Assembly (NCBI RefSeq): GCF_030246925.1
Contig: NZ_CP126740.1
Span: 2,108,001-2,172,000 of the forward strand
DNA length: 64,000 nucleotides
From: Microbacterium sp. zg-Y625
GTDB lineage: Bacteria > Actinomycetota > Actinomycetes > Actinomycetales > Microbacteriaceae
Direction: 5' to 3'
The position numbers were made by a program, and so were the translations under genes. Of the stretch, positions 35,286 to 45,000 are shown piece by piece. Each line of letters opens with the position of its first letter. The first letter of the stretch is position 1. Under the pieces are notes generated by a model. That model did not search any database. It was not told the DNA's origin and saw only the letters and a program-made list of their open reading frames with translations.

Positions 35286-35392
35286 GCCCCGCTGTCGCCG
35301 CCGCGGCGCGCCGGGCGCGGCGGTGGGCCCACACCCACCGCGTGCGGTGGGTCCCGGTGCGAGTGGGCCGGCGCGGCCCGGCCCGATCCCGC

Positions 35393-35478
35393 GTGCACAA
35401 CGTCGCCAGTTTCGGCGGGAAGAACCGGTCCCGGGGGCCGAAAGGTCCCGGCCATTACCACCTGCCGACGTTGTGCTC
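35393..35478. repeat. Inverted-repeat element B, 86 bp
   Basis: Arms GTGCACAACGTCG and CGACGTTGTGCTC (one mismatch at the outer end). Length equals that of element A. The centres of A and B differ in detail but align along their length, including TTCGG near the left arm and CTGC before the right arm, so they are diverged copies of one element. Confidence 0.8.
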
Positions 35479-35568
35479 GCCGAACGCCCGCGCCACCGGC
35501 GCGGCAGCGGCCCGCGCCACCGGCAGCGGCGCGGGCGCGGCAGCCGCCCCGCCGCCCCGCGCCCCGCG

Positions 35569-37689
35569 TCAGTCCAGCGCCACCGTGGCCGGCGTCTCGA
35601 GCCGCGCGGAGGTCACCTCGGTGCGCATGGGCACACGCCCCGCACCGACGAGCACCTGCGCGTCGGGGTGCGGCGGCAGGATCTCGATCGCGATGCGCTG
35701 CGCTCCGCGCCGGTCGTGCGGCGCGATGCGCCACGGCTCTCCGCGGTAGATCGCATCCGACAGCAGCCGGTCGCCGACCCAGGCGCGTGCGACGTCGCCC
35801 TCCCAGTCGATGACGAGGGTGCCCTCGGCGTCGTCGGGGAGGTCGAGGGCGATCTTGGCCGCCCCGCTCCAGTCGGTGGGAATCGACGCGCGCCCGTTGG
35901 GGGCGGCGTGCCGCTCGGGCGGCGTGCCGGCGGCGCGCACGGTCGTGACAGCGACGTCGGCACGCCGCGGCGCCGCCGAACCCACGGCGATCCAGCCGTC
36001 GGAGGTCAGCCGCTGCACCTCGCCGCCGGCGAACAGCTCCACGCGGTCCGGGGCCACGACGCCGTCGGCGAGCACGAGTTCGTCGCCGCGCACGCCCAGG
36101 CGCAGACCGTCGGCCTCGCTCAGCACCAGCACCCGCGCGACGACCTCGCCACCGATGACCAGCTCGGAAAGCACTCCGGGGCCATCCAGCTCAGCCGGGC
36201 GCACCTCGGCGTCGACGTCGAAACGGGCGGGGATGCCATCGGTCGCCGTCAGCACCAGCAGCGGCGCCCCGCGCCAGGTCACCTGCGTCAACGGCTGCGC
36301 CGTGGCCCAGCGCACCGTGACTGACCCGACGCGCAGCCCGAACGGCCAGACGAACGCGGCGCCGGAGGGGATGTCCACGGCGGGGAACTCGACCTCGCCG
36401 GCATCCGTCGTCACGCCGAACGCGACGCCGTCGTGGGCCGGCAGGGTGATCCCCGGCTGGTGGTTGACGACGAACACGAAGCCCGCTGAGCCGTCCGAGC
36501 GCACCGACCAGCGCAGCCCCTCGGCATCGGGGGCGACCGGAGCGTCGTCGGGGAACGATGCCGGCATGTCCGCCAGCAGCGCGCCCCACTGCTGCAGCAG
36601 GTGGTGCTGGCGGCGCAGGCGGTACCAGCTGGCCCGCGGCATCCCGTCGACCGTCAGCGGCGCACCGAAGTCGTATGAGATGTCGGTGAAGTCGTTGGGC
36701 TCGCCGTTCGCGTGGGCCTCCTGCAGTCCGGTGCGCGGATTGCGGCCGTCGGAGAACATGTAATAGCCCTGCCAGACGCTCCCCGACGCGAGCTTGGCGA
36801 GCGTCAGCGCGTCGACGTCGTCGGCGGTCACGATCGGACGGCGGTGGTAGGCGGCGACCATGCCGGCGCCGATCTCGCAGGTCGCGAACGGCAGGTCGTA
36901 CTCGCGTGCTTCGCCCGGCTCGCCGGTGCGGTGGTCGGCGCCGATGCCGTCGTCGTCGCGACGCGCCGACGGGTAGAAGTTGCTTTCGCTGCGGAGGTCC
37001 CGGGTATCAGAGGCCTCGATCCAGAACGAGTCGGAGTACCCGCCGAACACCGGCAGCACGTCGTCAGGCAGATCGGCCGCGCCCCAGCCGGTGGCCACCC
37101 ACAGCGGCGCCGAGAAGCCCACGCGCTCCGCGAGGGCGCGCAGCGTGCTCAGGTGCTGCGGCTGGTCGTAGAGCTCGTTGTCGACCTGAATGGCGAACAG
37201 CGGGATGCCGCGCACCTGCTCCTCGAGCAGGGTGTACCAGCGCTCCACCTCGGTGAGGTAGGCGGGGTCGTCGGTGCGGACGGCCATGCCCGACTCCGCG
37301 ATCCAGTCCGGTAGGCCGCCGTGGCGGCTCTCGGCGTGCGCGTAGGGACCGATGCGCAGCACGATTTCGAGGCCCTGGCCGCGAGCGGCGCGCAGGAACG
37401 CGGCGACGTCCAGGCCGCCCTCGAACGAGACCTCGCCGCGCACGGGCTCGTGGTGGTTCCACAGCACGTATGAGGCGACGTGCGTGATGCCGGCGGCGCG
37501 GACGCGGCGCAGGGTGTCGTCCCACTGCGCCCGCGGCAGCCGCGAGAAGTGCACCTCGCCGGTCAGCGGGAAGACCGGCGCACCGTCGACGAGCACGGCG
37601 CGATTGGTCACGGTGACCGCCCCGGAGCCCAGGTCGGTGCGGTGGGACACCTCGGGCGCGCGGACGTGGAGGGAGTTCGTGGGGGGCAC
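35569..37689 (-). CDS. Glycoside hydrolase family 35 beta-galactosidase
   Basis: A 706-residue GH35 enzyme that removes terminal beta-galactosyl residues. The catalytic barrel has GEVHFSRLPRAQWDDTLRRV, IGPYAHAESRHGGLPDWI, the acid/base Glu172 in IQVDNELYDQ and the probable nucleophile Glu272 in YDLPFATCEIGAG. Beta-sandwich domains fill the C-terminal half. No signal peptide, so it should act inside the cell on imported sugars. The GTG start has AAAGG upstream; the frame stays open far beyond it, on the opposite strand of the binding-protein gene, which is chance. It is divergent from the sugar ABC operon of module 2. Confidence 0.9.
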   Translation of the reverse strand: MPPTNSLHVRAPEVSHRTDLGSGAVTVTNRAVLVDGAPVFPLTGEVHFSRLPRAQWDDTLRRVRAAGITHVASYVLWNHHEPVRGEVSFEGGLDVAAFLRAARGQGLEIVLRIGPYAHAESRHGGLPDWIAESGMAVRTDDPAYLTEVERWYTLLEEQVRGIPLFAIQVDNELYDQPQHLSTLRALAERVGFSAPLWVATGWGAADLPDDVLPVFGGYSDSFWIEASDTRDLRSESNFYPSARRDDDGIGADHRTGEPGEAREYDLPFATCEIGAGMVAAYHRRPIVTADDVDALTLAKLASGSVWQGYYMFSDGRNPRTGLQEAHANGEPNDFTDISYDFGAPLTVDGMPRASWYRLRRQHHLLQQWGALLADMPASFPDDAPVAPDAEGLRWSVRSDGSAGFVFVVNHQPGITLPAHDGVAFGVTTDAGEVEFPAVDIPSGAAFVWPFGLRVGSVTVRWATAQPLTQVTWRGAPLLVLTATDGIPARFDVDAEVRPAELDGPGVLSELVIGGEVVARVLVLSEADGLRLGVRGDELVLADGVVAPDRVELFAGGEVQRLTSDGWIAVGSAAPRRADVAVTTVRAAGTPPERHAAPNGRASIPTDWSGAAKIALDLPDDAEGTLVIDWEGDVARAWVGDRLLSDAIYRGEPWRIAPHDRRGAQRIAIEILPPHPDAQVLVGAGRVPMRTEVTSARLETPATVALD

Positions 37690-37869
37690 GGCGGACCTTT
37701 CGTGGGGGCGCTCCCAGTCTACGGAAACCGCGCGTGAAGCGCCGAAAAGGGACCATTGAATCGTCCAGGTCTGACACGACATTCGACATGCCTGCGCACG
37801 TAGAGTCGGTGGGAAATCTCGGGTTGCGCCATATCCGAGAGGATCCACGAGCACATGCGAGGGAGCATT

Positions 37870-39192
37870 ATGTCCATGAATCAGCCACAACGCCGCAGGC
37901 GGGTTCTTTCCGCCGTGGCCATCGGCGCGGCAGGGGCGCTCGCGCTCTCGGGCTGTGCCGGCGACGCCGAAGGCTCGTCCGACGGCCCCGTCGAGATCAC
38001 CTTCCAGTCCTGGGTGCCGAACATCGACCAGGTCGTGGACGCTTTCAACGAAGAGCACGACGACATCCACGTCACCCTCGAGACGATCACCGCCGGGCCC
38101 GACGGTGGCTACGCCAAGATGCTCTCCGCGGTGCAGGCCGGCAACCCCGCCGACGTCGCGCAGGTCGGCTACGACTCCATCCCCGACTTCCTCATCAACG
38201 ACGCCCTCGAGGACATCACCGACTACGTCGGCGACTCCGCCGACGACTTCGTGCCGTGGCAGTGGGAGACCGGCGTCTTCGACGACCGCGTCTACGCGGT
38301 GCCGCAGGCCTCGGGCCCGCTCGGCCAGTTCTACCGCAAGGACATCTTCGACTCGCTGGGCCTTGCCTACCCCACCACGTGGGACGAGTACTACGAGGCC
38401 GCGAAGGTCATCCGTGCCTCCGACCCCAACCGCTACATCGCGGCGTTCGCCTTCAACCAGGCACCGTGGATGATCGGCCTCGCGCAGCAGGGCGGCGCGA
38501 ACTGGTTCGACACCGAGGACGACGCGTGGGTCGTCGACATCGACGGGGATGCCACCATCAGCGTCGCCGAGTACTGGCAGAAGCTCATCGACGAGGACCT
38601 CGTCAAGATCGAGGCCGACTTCTCCAGCGAGTGGAACGCCGACATCCAGAACGGCAACGTCGTCACGTGGATCTCGGGCTCCTGGGCAGACGCCATCCTG
38701 CGCGGCACGGCTCCCGACACGGCCGGCTCGTGGGCGGTCGGCCCCGTGCCGCAGTGGAACGCCGGCGACAACGTCTCGGCCACCTGGGCAGGCGGCTCGG
38801 CAAGCGTCGTGCTGAAGGGGTCGAAGAACCCCGAGGCCGCGGCGGAGTTCGTCCTGTGGATGAACTCCGACCCCGCCAGCGTCGACATCCTCACCTCGGT
38901 GGGCGCCGGCTGGCCGGCCATCGCCGACACCAGCGAGGTCGCGTCGCTGCAGGAGGACCCCGAGGTCTTCGCCTTCTACGGCGGTCAGGACATCTGGGAC
39001 GTCTTCGCCGAGTCGGATGCCGCGGTCGACACCTCCTGGAAGTGGCCGCCGCTGGCATCCACCCTCTTCGCGTCGCTGACCGACAACGTCAAGGCGGCCG
39101 TCGATGCGGGCACCCCGATCGCGGATGCCTACCGCAAGACCCAGTCCGACGTCGTGAACGCGCTCGAAGAGCGCGGCATCACCGTCAAGTGA
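37870..39192 (+). CDS. Sugar ABC transporter substrate-binding lipoprotein (family 1)
   Basis: Binding protein of sugar module 2, 440 residues. The lipobox ALSGC gives Cys29. The mature protein starts with the family 1 pattern ITFQSWVPNIDQVVDAFNEE, followed by PADVAQVGYDSIPDFLINDA and VPQASGPLGQFYRKDIFDSL, and later VVTWISGSWADAILRGTAPD and SATWAGGSASVVLKGSKNPE. The ATG used has GGGAG 5-6 nt upstream; an earlier ATG (37855) lacks one. First gene of a three-gene unit with both permeases; a 14-bp-stem hairpin follows it. Confidence 0.92.
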   Translation: MSMNQPQRRRRVLSAVAIGAAGALALSGCAGDAEGSSDGPVEITFQSWVPNIDQVVDAFNEEHDDIHVTLETITAGPDGGYAKMLSAVQAGNPADVAQVGYDSIPDFLINDALEDITDYVGDSADDFVPWQWETGVFDDRVYAVPQASGPLGQFYRKDIFDSLGLAYPTTWDEYYEAAKVIRASDPNRYIAAFAFNQAPWMIGLAQQGGANWFDTEDDAWVVDIDGDATISVAEYWQKLIDEDLVKIEADFSSEWNADIQNGNVVTWISGSWADAILRGTAPDTAGSWAVGPVPQWNAGDNVSATWAGGSASVVLKGSKNPEAAAEFVLWMNSDPASVDILTSVGAGWPAIADTSEVASLQEDPEVFAFYGGQDIWDVFAESDAAVDTSWKWPPLASTLFASLTDNVKAAVDAGTPIADAYRKTQSDVVNALEERGITVK

Positions 39193-39198
39193 CCCCCG

Positions 39199-39230
39199 GC
39201 GGGGGGAGGGACCGACGTCCCTCCCCCCGC
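39199..39230 (+). promoter_or_regulatory. Intercistronic hairpin after the binding-protein gene
   Basis: GCGGGGGGAGGGAC, a CGAC loop and GTCCCTCCCCCCGC form a perfect 14-bp stem followed by TTCTCATTCC. It lies 7 bp after the binding-protein stop and 27 bp before the first permease gene. It can act as a partial terminator and protect the 3' end of the binding-protein message. Confidence 0.75.
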
Positions 39231-39256
39231 TTCTCATTCCTCGCCGAAAGCACCCC

Positions 39257-40171
39257 ATGAGCACCCTCGTCCCCCGCCGCACCCGGCGCCGCCCTCGCCC
39301 GGCGCTGTGGGCGCTGCTGCTGCCCTTCGTCGTGATGTTCGCGCTGTTCTTCATCGCGCCGATCATCTACGCCCTGGTGCAGAGCATGTTCGCCACCAAG
39401 AGCTCGGGACTCGGCCTCGGCCGCCCCGAGACGGTCTTCGTCTTCTTCGACAACTACGCCCGCGCCCTGAGCGATGCCACCTTCGTCGAGAGCCTGGGCC
39501 GGCTGCTGCTGTTCTCGGCGATCCTCGTTCCCCTGATGGTGATCACGGCGCTGGGACTGGCGCTGCTGCTGGACTCCGGCCGCGCCTGGGGCGGCAAGTT
39601 CTTCCGCGTGCTCTACTTCGCCCCCTACGGTGTGCCCGGTGTCGTGGCGACCCTGCTGTGGGGCTTCCTGTACGTGCCCGCCACGAGCCCCATCCTCCAG
39701 ATGCTCGAGGGCATCGGCGTGAGCATCAACCCGCTCTCCGGCGACAACGTGCTGTTCGCCATCGCCAACATCGCCCTGTGGGGCTTCGCGGGCTACAACA
39801 TGATCATCCTGATCTCCGCCCTGCACGCGATCCCCTCCGAGCTGTACGAAGCCGCCCGCGTCGACGGCGCCTCGGCGTGGTCGATCATCCGGAACATCAA
39901 GCTGCCGCTGGTGCGGCCCTCGCTGATCCTCGTGACGGTCTTCACCGTCATCGGCACCCTGCAGCTGTTCGTCGAGCCGCTCGTGCTGCGGCCGCTGACG
40001 ACGGCCATCAGCTCGACCTTCACCCCCAACCTGGCCGCCTACAACCAGGCGTTCGCCCAGGGCAACCCGAACCTCGCCGCCGCCATGGCCGTCATCGTCG
40101 CCGTGCTCGGCTTCGCGTTCTCGTTCGGCTTCCTCCGCCTCGTCAACCGAAAGGGGAACCGCGCATGGTGA
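39257..40171 (+). CDS. Sugar ABC transporter permease (MalF-like)
   Basis: A 304-residue permease. The first span starts at ALWALLLPFVVMFALFFIAP after a short arginine-rich end. The EAA loop is ELYEAARVDGASAWSIIRNI, and NIALWGFAGYNMIILISALH is the adjacent span. The end overlaps the start of the next permease by 7 bp. An ATPase gene is again missing from the cluster. Confidence 0.9.
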   Translation: MSTLVPRRTRRRPRPALWALLLPFVVMFALFFIAPIIYALVQSMFATKSSGLGLGRPETVFVFFDNYARALSDATFVESLGRLLLFSAILVPLMVITALGLALLLDSGRAWGGKFFRVLYFAPYGVPGVVATLLWGFLYVPATSPILQMLEGIGVSINPLSGDNVLFAIANIALWGFAGYNMIILISALHAIPSELYEAARVDGASAWSIIRNIKLPLVRPSLILVTVFTVIGTLQLFVEPLVLRPLTTAISSTFTPNLAAYNQAFAQGNPNLAAAMAVIVAVLGFAFSFGFLRLVNRKGNRAW

Positions 40172-41031
40172 GCCCAGCTCGTCCCGCATCGCGCGTCGCC
40201 CCCAGCAGCGTCGCCGTCAACGTCGTCCTCTTCGTCGCCGCGATCTACTTCGTTCTACCGCTGGTGTGGGTCGTGATCGCCGCGACGAAGTCGCCCGGCG
40301 ACCTGTTCGCCACCTTCGGGCTGTGGTTCTCGGACACCCCGCAGGCGTGGGAGAACCTCACGCGGCTGTTCACGCAGGACGGCGGGGCCTTCACCCGCTG
40401 GGTGCTCAACAGCGTCGTGTACTCCGGCGTGGGTGCCGCCGTCGCCATGGTCATCGCGAGCGCGTGCGGCTACGCCATCGCCAAGTACCGCTTCCGCGGC
40501 CGCGAGGCGCTGTTCTCGGTGATCCTCGGCGGCGTGCTGGTGCCGGCGACGGTCATCGCCCTGCCGCTGTACTTCCTGCTCAACACCGTGGGCCTCACCG
40601 GGTCGTACTGGGCCGTGCTGCTGCCGAGCATGGTGAGCCCGTTCGGGGTGTACCTCGCCCGCATCCACGCCAACGCCAGCGTCCCCGACGAGATCATCGA
40701 GGCGGCGCGCCTCGACGGCGCCGGAGACCTGCGCATCTTCGGGTCCATCGCCTCGCGCATGATGATGCCCGCGCTCGTGACGATCTTCCTCTTCCAGTTC
40801 GTCACCATCTGGAACAACTACCTGCTGCCGCTGGTCATGCTCAACGACACGCGCACGTTCCCGGTGACCCTGGGCCTGACGCTGTGGAACTCGCAGACCC
40901 AGCGCGACCCCATGTTCTACCAGCTCGTGGTCACCGGCTCCGCCGTGTCGGCGATCCTGCTGGTCGCGCTGATGGTCGCCCTGCAGCGGTTCTGGCGCGC
41001 CGACCTCACCGCCGGCGCCACCAAGGGCTGA
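40165..41031 (+). CDS. Sugar ABC transporter permease (MalG-like)
   Basis: A 288-residue permease with six spans, the first at VNVVLFVAAIYFVLPLVWVV. The EAA loop reads EIIEAARLDGAGDLRIFGSI, and the C-terminus ends RADLTAGATKG as in many actinobacterial sugar permeases. Translationally coupled to the MalF-like permease. It converges with the AraC-family gene after 13 bp, so the operon ends here. Confidence 0.9.
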   Translation: MVSPARPASRVAPSSVAVNVVLFVAAIYFVLPLVWVVIAATKSPGDLFATFGLWFSDTPQAWENLTRLFTQDGGAFTRWVLNSVVYSGVGAAVAMVIASACGYAIAKYRFRGREALFSVILGGVLVPATVIALPLYFLLNTVGLTGSYWAVLLPSMVSPFGVYLARIHANASVPDEIIEAARLDGAGDLRIFGSIASRMMMPALVTIFLFQFVTIWNNYLLPLVMLNDTRTFPVTLGLTLWNSQTQRDPMFYQLVVTGSAVSAILLVALMVALQRFWRADLTAGATKG

Positions 41032-41044
41032 GGCCCGGGCCGGA

Positions 41045-41908
41045 TCAGCCCTTCCGCGTGCTTCGGTACGTGGAAGGGCTCATTCCGTGCGTGCGGCGGA
41101 ACTGCCGGGAGAAGTAGAACGGGTCATCCATCCCGACGGCGCGGCCGACCTCGGCCACCGGCAGGTGCGTGGTGTCGAGCAGCCGCCGCGCGCGCGCCAT
41201 CTTCTGCGCCAGGTGGTAGGCCAGCACTCCCCCGCCGGTGGCCTCCCGGAACAGCGCCGCCAAGTGCGACGTCGACACCCCCACCATCGCCGCCAGATCA
41301 GGCACCTGCACGCGGCCGTCGACCCGCTCCTCGAGGTAGCGGATGGCGCGCTCGAGCGGGGTGCCGTCCTCGGGCAGCGCACGGTCGACGGCCAGCTGCG
41401 TGAGAAGGCGCCAGGCCATGCCGGATGCCGCGAGCAGCCGGGCGGGAGTGGTGTCGCGCTCGAGCGACGTGGCGATCTCGTCCAGCAGCGCCGTGGCACG
41501 GTCGACGGCCCGCAGCGACATCGTCACCTTCGCGGCGCTGACCCCGGCGGCCTCGAGCAGCTCGGGAACGTCTGTCCCGCGCAGGTGACACCACCAGATC
41601 GTCCAGGGGTCCTCTGCGTCGGCGCCATACGAGTGCGGCACCCCGTTCGGGATCACGAGCGCCGTGGAGCTGCCGATGCGCGTGTGGACGCCGCCGATGT
41701 CGATCCAGCCCTTGCCGGCGACGCACACGATGACGATGGTCTCCGGAGCGCCCGCGGGCCGATGCCGGGCATGGCCGTTCGCCTGCGGAAAGTGACCGGC
41801 GTCGGTGACGACGATGCGCCGGGTGGCGGGTCGGCTGAGCGCGGCATCCACCAGGGGATACGGCACGACGCTCATGCGCTGGTGATCGAATCCGTCGCGG
41901 CGCTCCAT
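41045..41908 (-). CDS. AraC family transcriptional regulator
   Basis: A 287-residue activator or repressor. The N-terminal cupin-like effector domain carries GAPETIVIVCVAGKGWIDIGG and VIPNGVPHSYGADAEDPWTI. The C-terminal double helix-turn-helix is VQVPDLAAMVGVSTSHLAAL and ARRLLDTTHLPVAEVGRAVG, followed by the conserved DDPFYFSRQFRRTHGMSPST. The longer ATG start (MERRDGFDHQRMSVV) was chosen because family members begin with a similar short leader; an in-frame ATG lies 11 codons later. It is divergent from the DUF5107 gene and probably controls the module 2 sugar genes. Confidence 0.87.
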   Translation of the reverse strand: MERRDGFDHQRMSVVPYPLVDAALSRPATRRIVVTDAGHFPQANGHARHRPAGAPETIVIVCVAGKGWIDIGGVHTRIGSSTALVIPNGVPHSYGADAEDPWTIWWCHLRGTDVPELLEAAGVSAAKVTMSLRAVDRATALLDEIATSLERDTTPARLLAASGMAWRLLTQLAVDRALPEDGTPLERAIRYLEERVDGRVQVPDLAAMVGVSTSHLAALFREATGGGVLAYHLAQKMARARRLLDTTHLPVAEVGRAVGMDDPFYFSRQFRRTHGMSPSTYRSTRKG

Positions 41909-41989
41909 TCCTTCATCCTGGCATGCGCAATCGTCGGATCGTCCATCCGCACCGATCAATCCGCCATGGCGGGGCGCCCGACGGGACCC

Positions 41990-41995
41990 TAGATT
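41990..41995 (+). promoter_or_regulatory. TAGATT -10 hexamer, leaderless-type
   Basis: TAGATT lies 7 nt before the GTG start of the DUF5107 gene. The G-run CGGCAGG between them is not a good Shine-Dalgarno at that distance, so a leaderless transcript is likely. Confidence 0.45.
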
Positions 41996-42002
41996 CGGCA
42001 GG

Positions 42003-45000
42003 GTGACCCGAGACGAAGACGCCCCGAGCCGTATCCAGCTCCCCGCAGCCCCCGCCGACCAGCAGCTCATCCTCGACGGCGGAGGCGTGGCGTGCTGGAG
42101 CGAGCCGGTGCAGATCGACACCTATGAGGCCGGCGAGCCCGACCGCTACCCGCTGTTCCTCGACCGCCGCGTCTACCAGGGTTCCAGCGGACGCGTCTAC
42201 CCGCTGCCCATGACCGACCACATCGCGCACGAGAAGCACCCGCGCCAGTGGCAGGCGATCCACCTCGAGAACGCGTCGGTGCGGCTCATGCTGCTTCCCG
42301 AGCTCGGCGGACGCATCCACATCGGCTACGACAAGGTCGCCGGGTACGACTTCTTCTACCGCAACAACGTGATCAAGCCCGCCCTCGTGGCCCTCGCCGG
42401 CCCCTGGATCTCGGGTGGGGTCGAGTTCAACTGGCCCCAGCACCACCGGCCGGCGACCTACCTGCCCGTCGACAGCCGCATCGAGCGCGAGGATGACGGC
42501 GCCGTCGTCGTCTGGCACAGCGACCTCGATCCGCTGCAGCGGATGCGCGGCGTCCACGGCATCCGCCTGCGGCCGGAGTCCTCGCTCATCGAGCTCGAGG
42601 CAAGGCTCCACAACCGCACCGACGTGCCGCAGACGTTCCTGTGGTGGGCCAACGTCGCCGCGCGCTCGCACGAGCAGTACCAGTCGTTCTTCCCCGACGA
42701 CGTCGCCTACGTCGCCGACCATGCCCGCCGCGCCATCACCGCCTTCCCCCGCGCGGACCGCCCGTACTACGGCGTGGACTACCCCGCCCTGGCCGCCGAG
42801 CGCCCCGACGCCGACCGCATCGACATCTACAGCAACATCCCGGTGCCGACGTCGTACATGATCACCGACACCGCGGATTCGTTCTTCGGCGGCTACGACC
42901 ACGCCGCCGACGCCGGATTCGTGCACTGGGCCGACCGCGCGATCTCGCCCGGCAAGAAGCAGTGGACGTGGGGCGACGGGCCCATCGGCCGCGCGTGGGA
43001 CGCTCAGCTCACCGATGACGACGGCCCCTATGTCGAGCTCATGGCCGGGGTCTACACCGACAACCAGCCCGACTTCTCGTGGCTCGCCCCCGGTGAGACG
43101 AAGACCTTCTCGCAGTTCTGGTTCCCGATCCACGCCATCGGTCCGGCACGGCAGGCGACGACGGATGCCGCGGTCTCGCTCGCCCCGCACCCCGACGGCG
43201 CTCGCGTCGGGGTCATCGCCACCCGGGTCGTTCCCGACGCCGTCGTCACGGTGGAGACAGCGACAGGCGGCATGGCGCGGTGGACCTGCACCCTCGGACC
43301 CGGCGCCCCGACCGTGCGGGAGGTCTCCGTTCCCGAGCACGAGGTACGCGCCATCCGCGTGCGCGACGCCGACGGCCGGGAGCTGGTCACCTGGACCCGC
43401 CGCGACCAGACCGCACCCGAGCCCTGGGTCGCCGAAGCGCCGGATGCCGCCGAGGCCCTGGCATCCACCGACGAGCTGAACCTCACCGCGCAGCACCTGC
43501 TGCAGTACCGGCATCCCTCCCGGTCAGCCGTGCCGTATCTCGAGGAGGCGCTGCGCAGGGACTCGGGCGACACCCGCGCCGCGACCGCGCTCGCGGCCTG
43601 GTACCTCGCGCGAGGCCGCTATGAGGCCGCGCACGCCCTGCTCAACACCGCCGTGGCGCGCCTGACCCGCCGCAACCTCAACCCGCGCGACGGTGAGGCG
43701 CACTACCTGCTCGGCCTGGTGCTCGAGCGCCGCGGCGAACGGCAGGCCGCCGACGATGCCTTCGCGACCGCCGGGTGGCTGGATGGGTGGCGCGTGCCGG
43801 CGACCCTCGCGCGGGCGCGGCTGGCCCTGCGCGCCGGACGGGCGGACGACGCCCTGGAGCTCGCACGCAGCATCCCGCATGTGCCCGAGGCCGCCCGCCT
43901 GCGGGTGCTCGCCCTGCGCGGGCTGGGCCGCCACGACGAAGCGGCCGCCGCGCTCTCGCACCTCTCCGACGCCGATCCGCTCGACGCCGCGACCCGGGCC
44001 CTCGCCGGCGACCGCATCGCCGTGGACCCCCGCACCGCGCTCGACGTCGCCGCCGAGTTCGCGCGCGCCGGCGCCTACACCGAGGCCCTCGCGGCCACGG
44101 CACAGCCTGCCGCCCCGGCACCGGCGGCGTTCGGCAACGCCGAGCCGATGCGCCACCTGCTGCGGGCGGTGTGGTCCGCCGCCGCAGGCGACGAGGCCGC
44201 CGCGGCGGACGAGCGGGCGGCGGCCGCGGCAAGCGCCCCCACCCGGGCGTTCCCCGCAGGCCTCGACCAGTTCGACGCCCTCTCCGCCGCGATCGCCGCC
44301 GAGCCCGAGCACGCCGTCGCCCGCGCCCTGCGCGGCATGTGGCTGCTCGACGCCGGCCGCGCCGACGACGCGCTCGGAGACCTGCGCGCCGCCACCGCCG
44401 CCGGCACGGCCGACACCGTCGCGTGGCGCAACCTTGCACTGGCGATCATGCAGACCGGCGGCTCCCCCACGGAGGCGGATGCCGCGTACGCCCATGCCCT
44501 CGACCTCGCCGTCGACGCGCGCCTCGTCTTCGAGCGCGACCTGCTGGCCCAGGTGCGCGGTCTCACCCCCGCCGAGCGCCTCGCGCTGCTCGAGGAGCAC
44601 CCCGACCAGCTGCACGAGCGTGACGACCTCGCTCTCGTGCACGCGACGCTGCTGCTCGACACCGAGCGCGTCGACGAGGCCTGGAACCTGCTCACCGGGC
44701 GGGTCTTCCGGCCCTTCGAGGGCGGTGAGGGCCGCGTGATCGCCGCCTTCGACCGCGCCTCGTGCGTGCGCGCCCGGCGCCTGCTCGCCGCGGGAGACGC
44801 GCAGGCCGCGGCGGCGCTGCTGTCGGACGGGCTCGTGCCTCCGGCATCCCTCGGCGAGGGCCGCCACCCCGCCGTGCCGCAGGCTGAACGGCTCGTGCTG
44901 CTGGGTGACGCCCTCGCGGCCCTCGGCGACGCGGCGGGCGCGCGGCGGGCCTGGGCCGATGCGCGCAGCGGCACCCCGCTGGCGGTCGCGCCACGACCTG

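Larger units (their letters stand above)
35164..35568. other. Non-coding stretch carrying two inverted-repeat elements
   Basis: This 405-bp gap lies between the convergent ends of the VIT1-like gene and the GH35 gene. Two 86-bp inverted-repeat elements (listed separately) occupy about half of it. The rest is GC-rich and holds no credible gene. Confidence 0.65.

Noticed and set aside
37690..39366. Upstream extension of the GH35 frame to 1265 codons
   Set aside because: The added part lies antisense to the sugar-binding lipoprotein gene and has no coding character; GH35 proteins begin near the chosen GTG.
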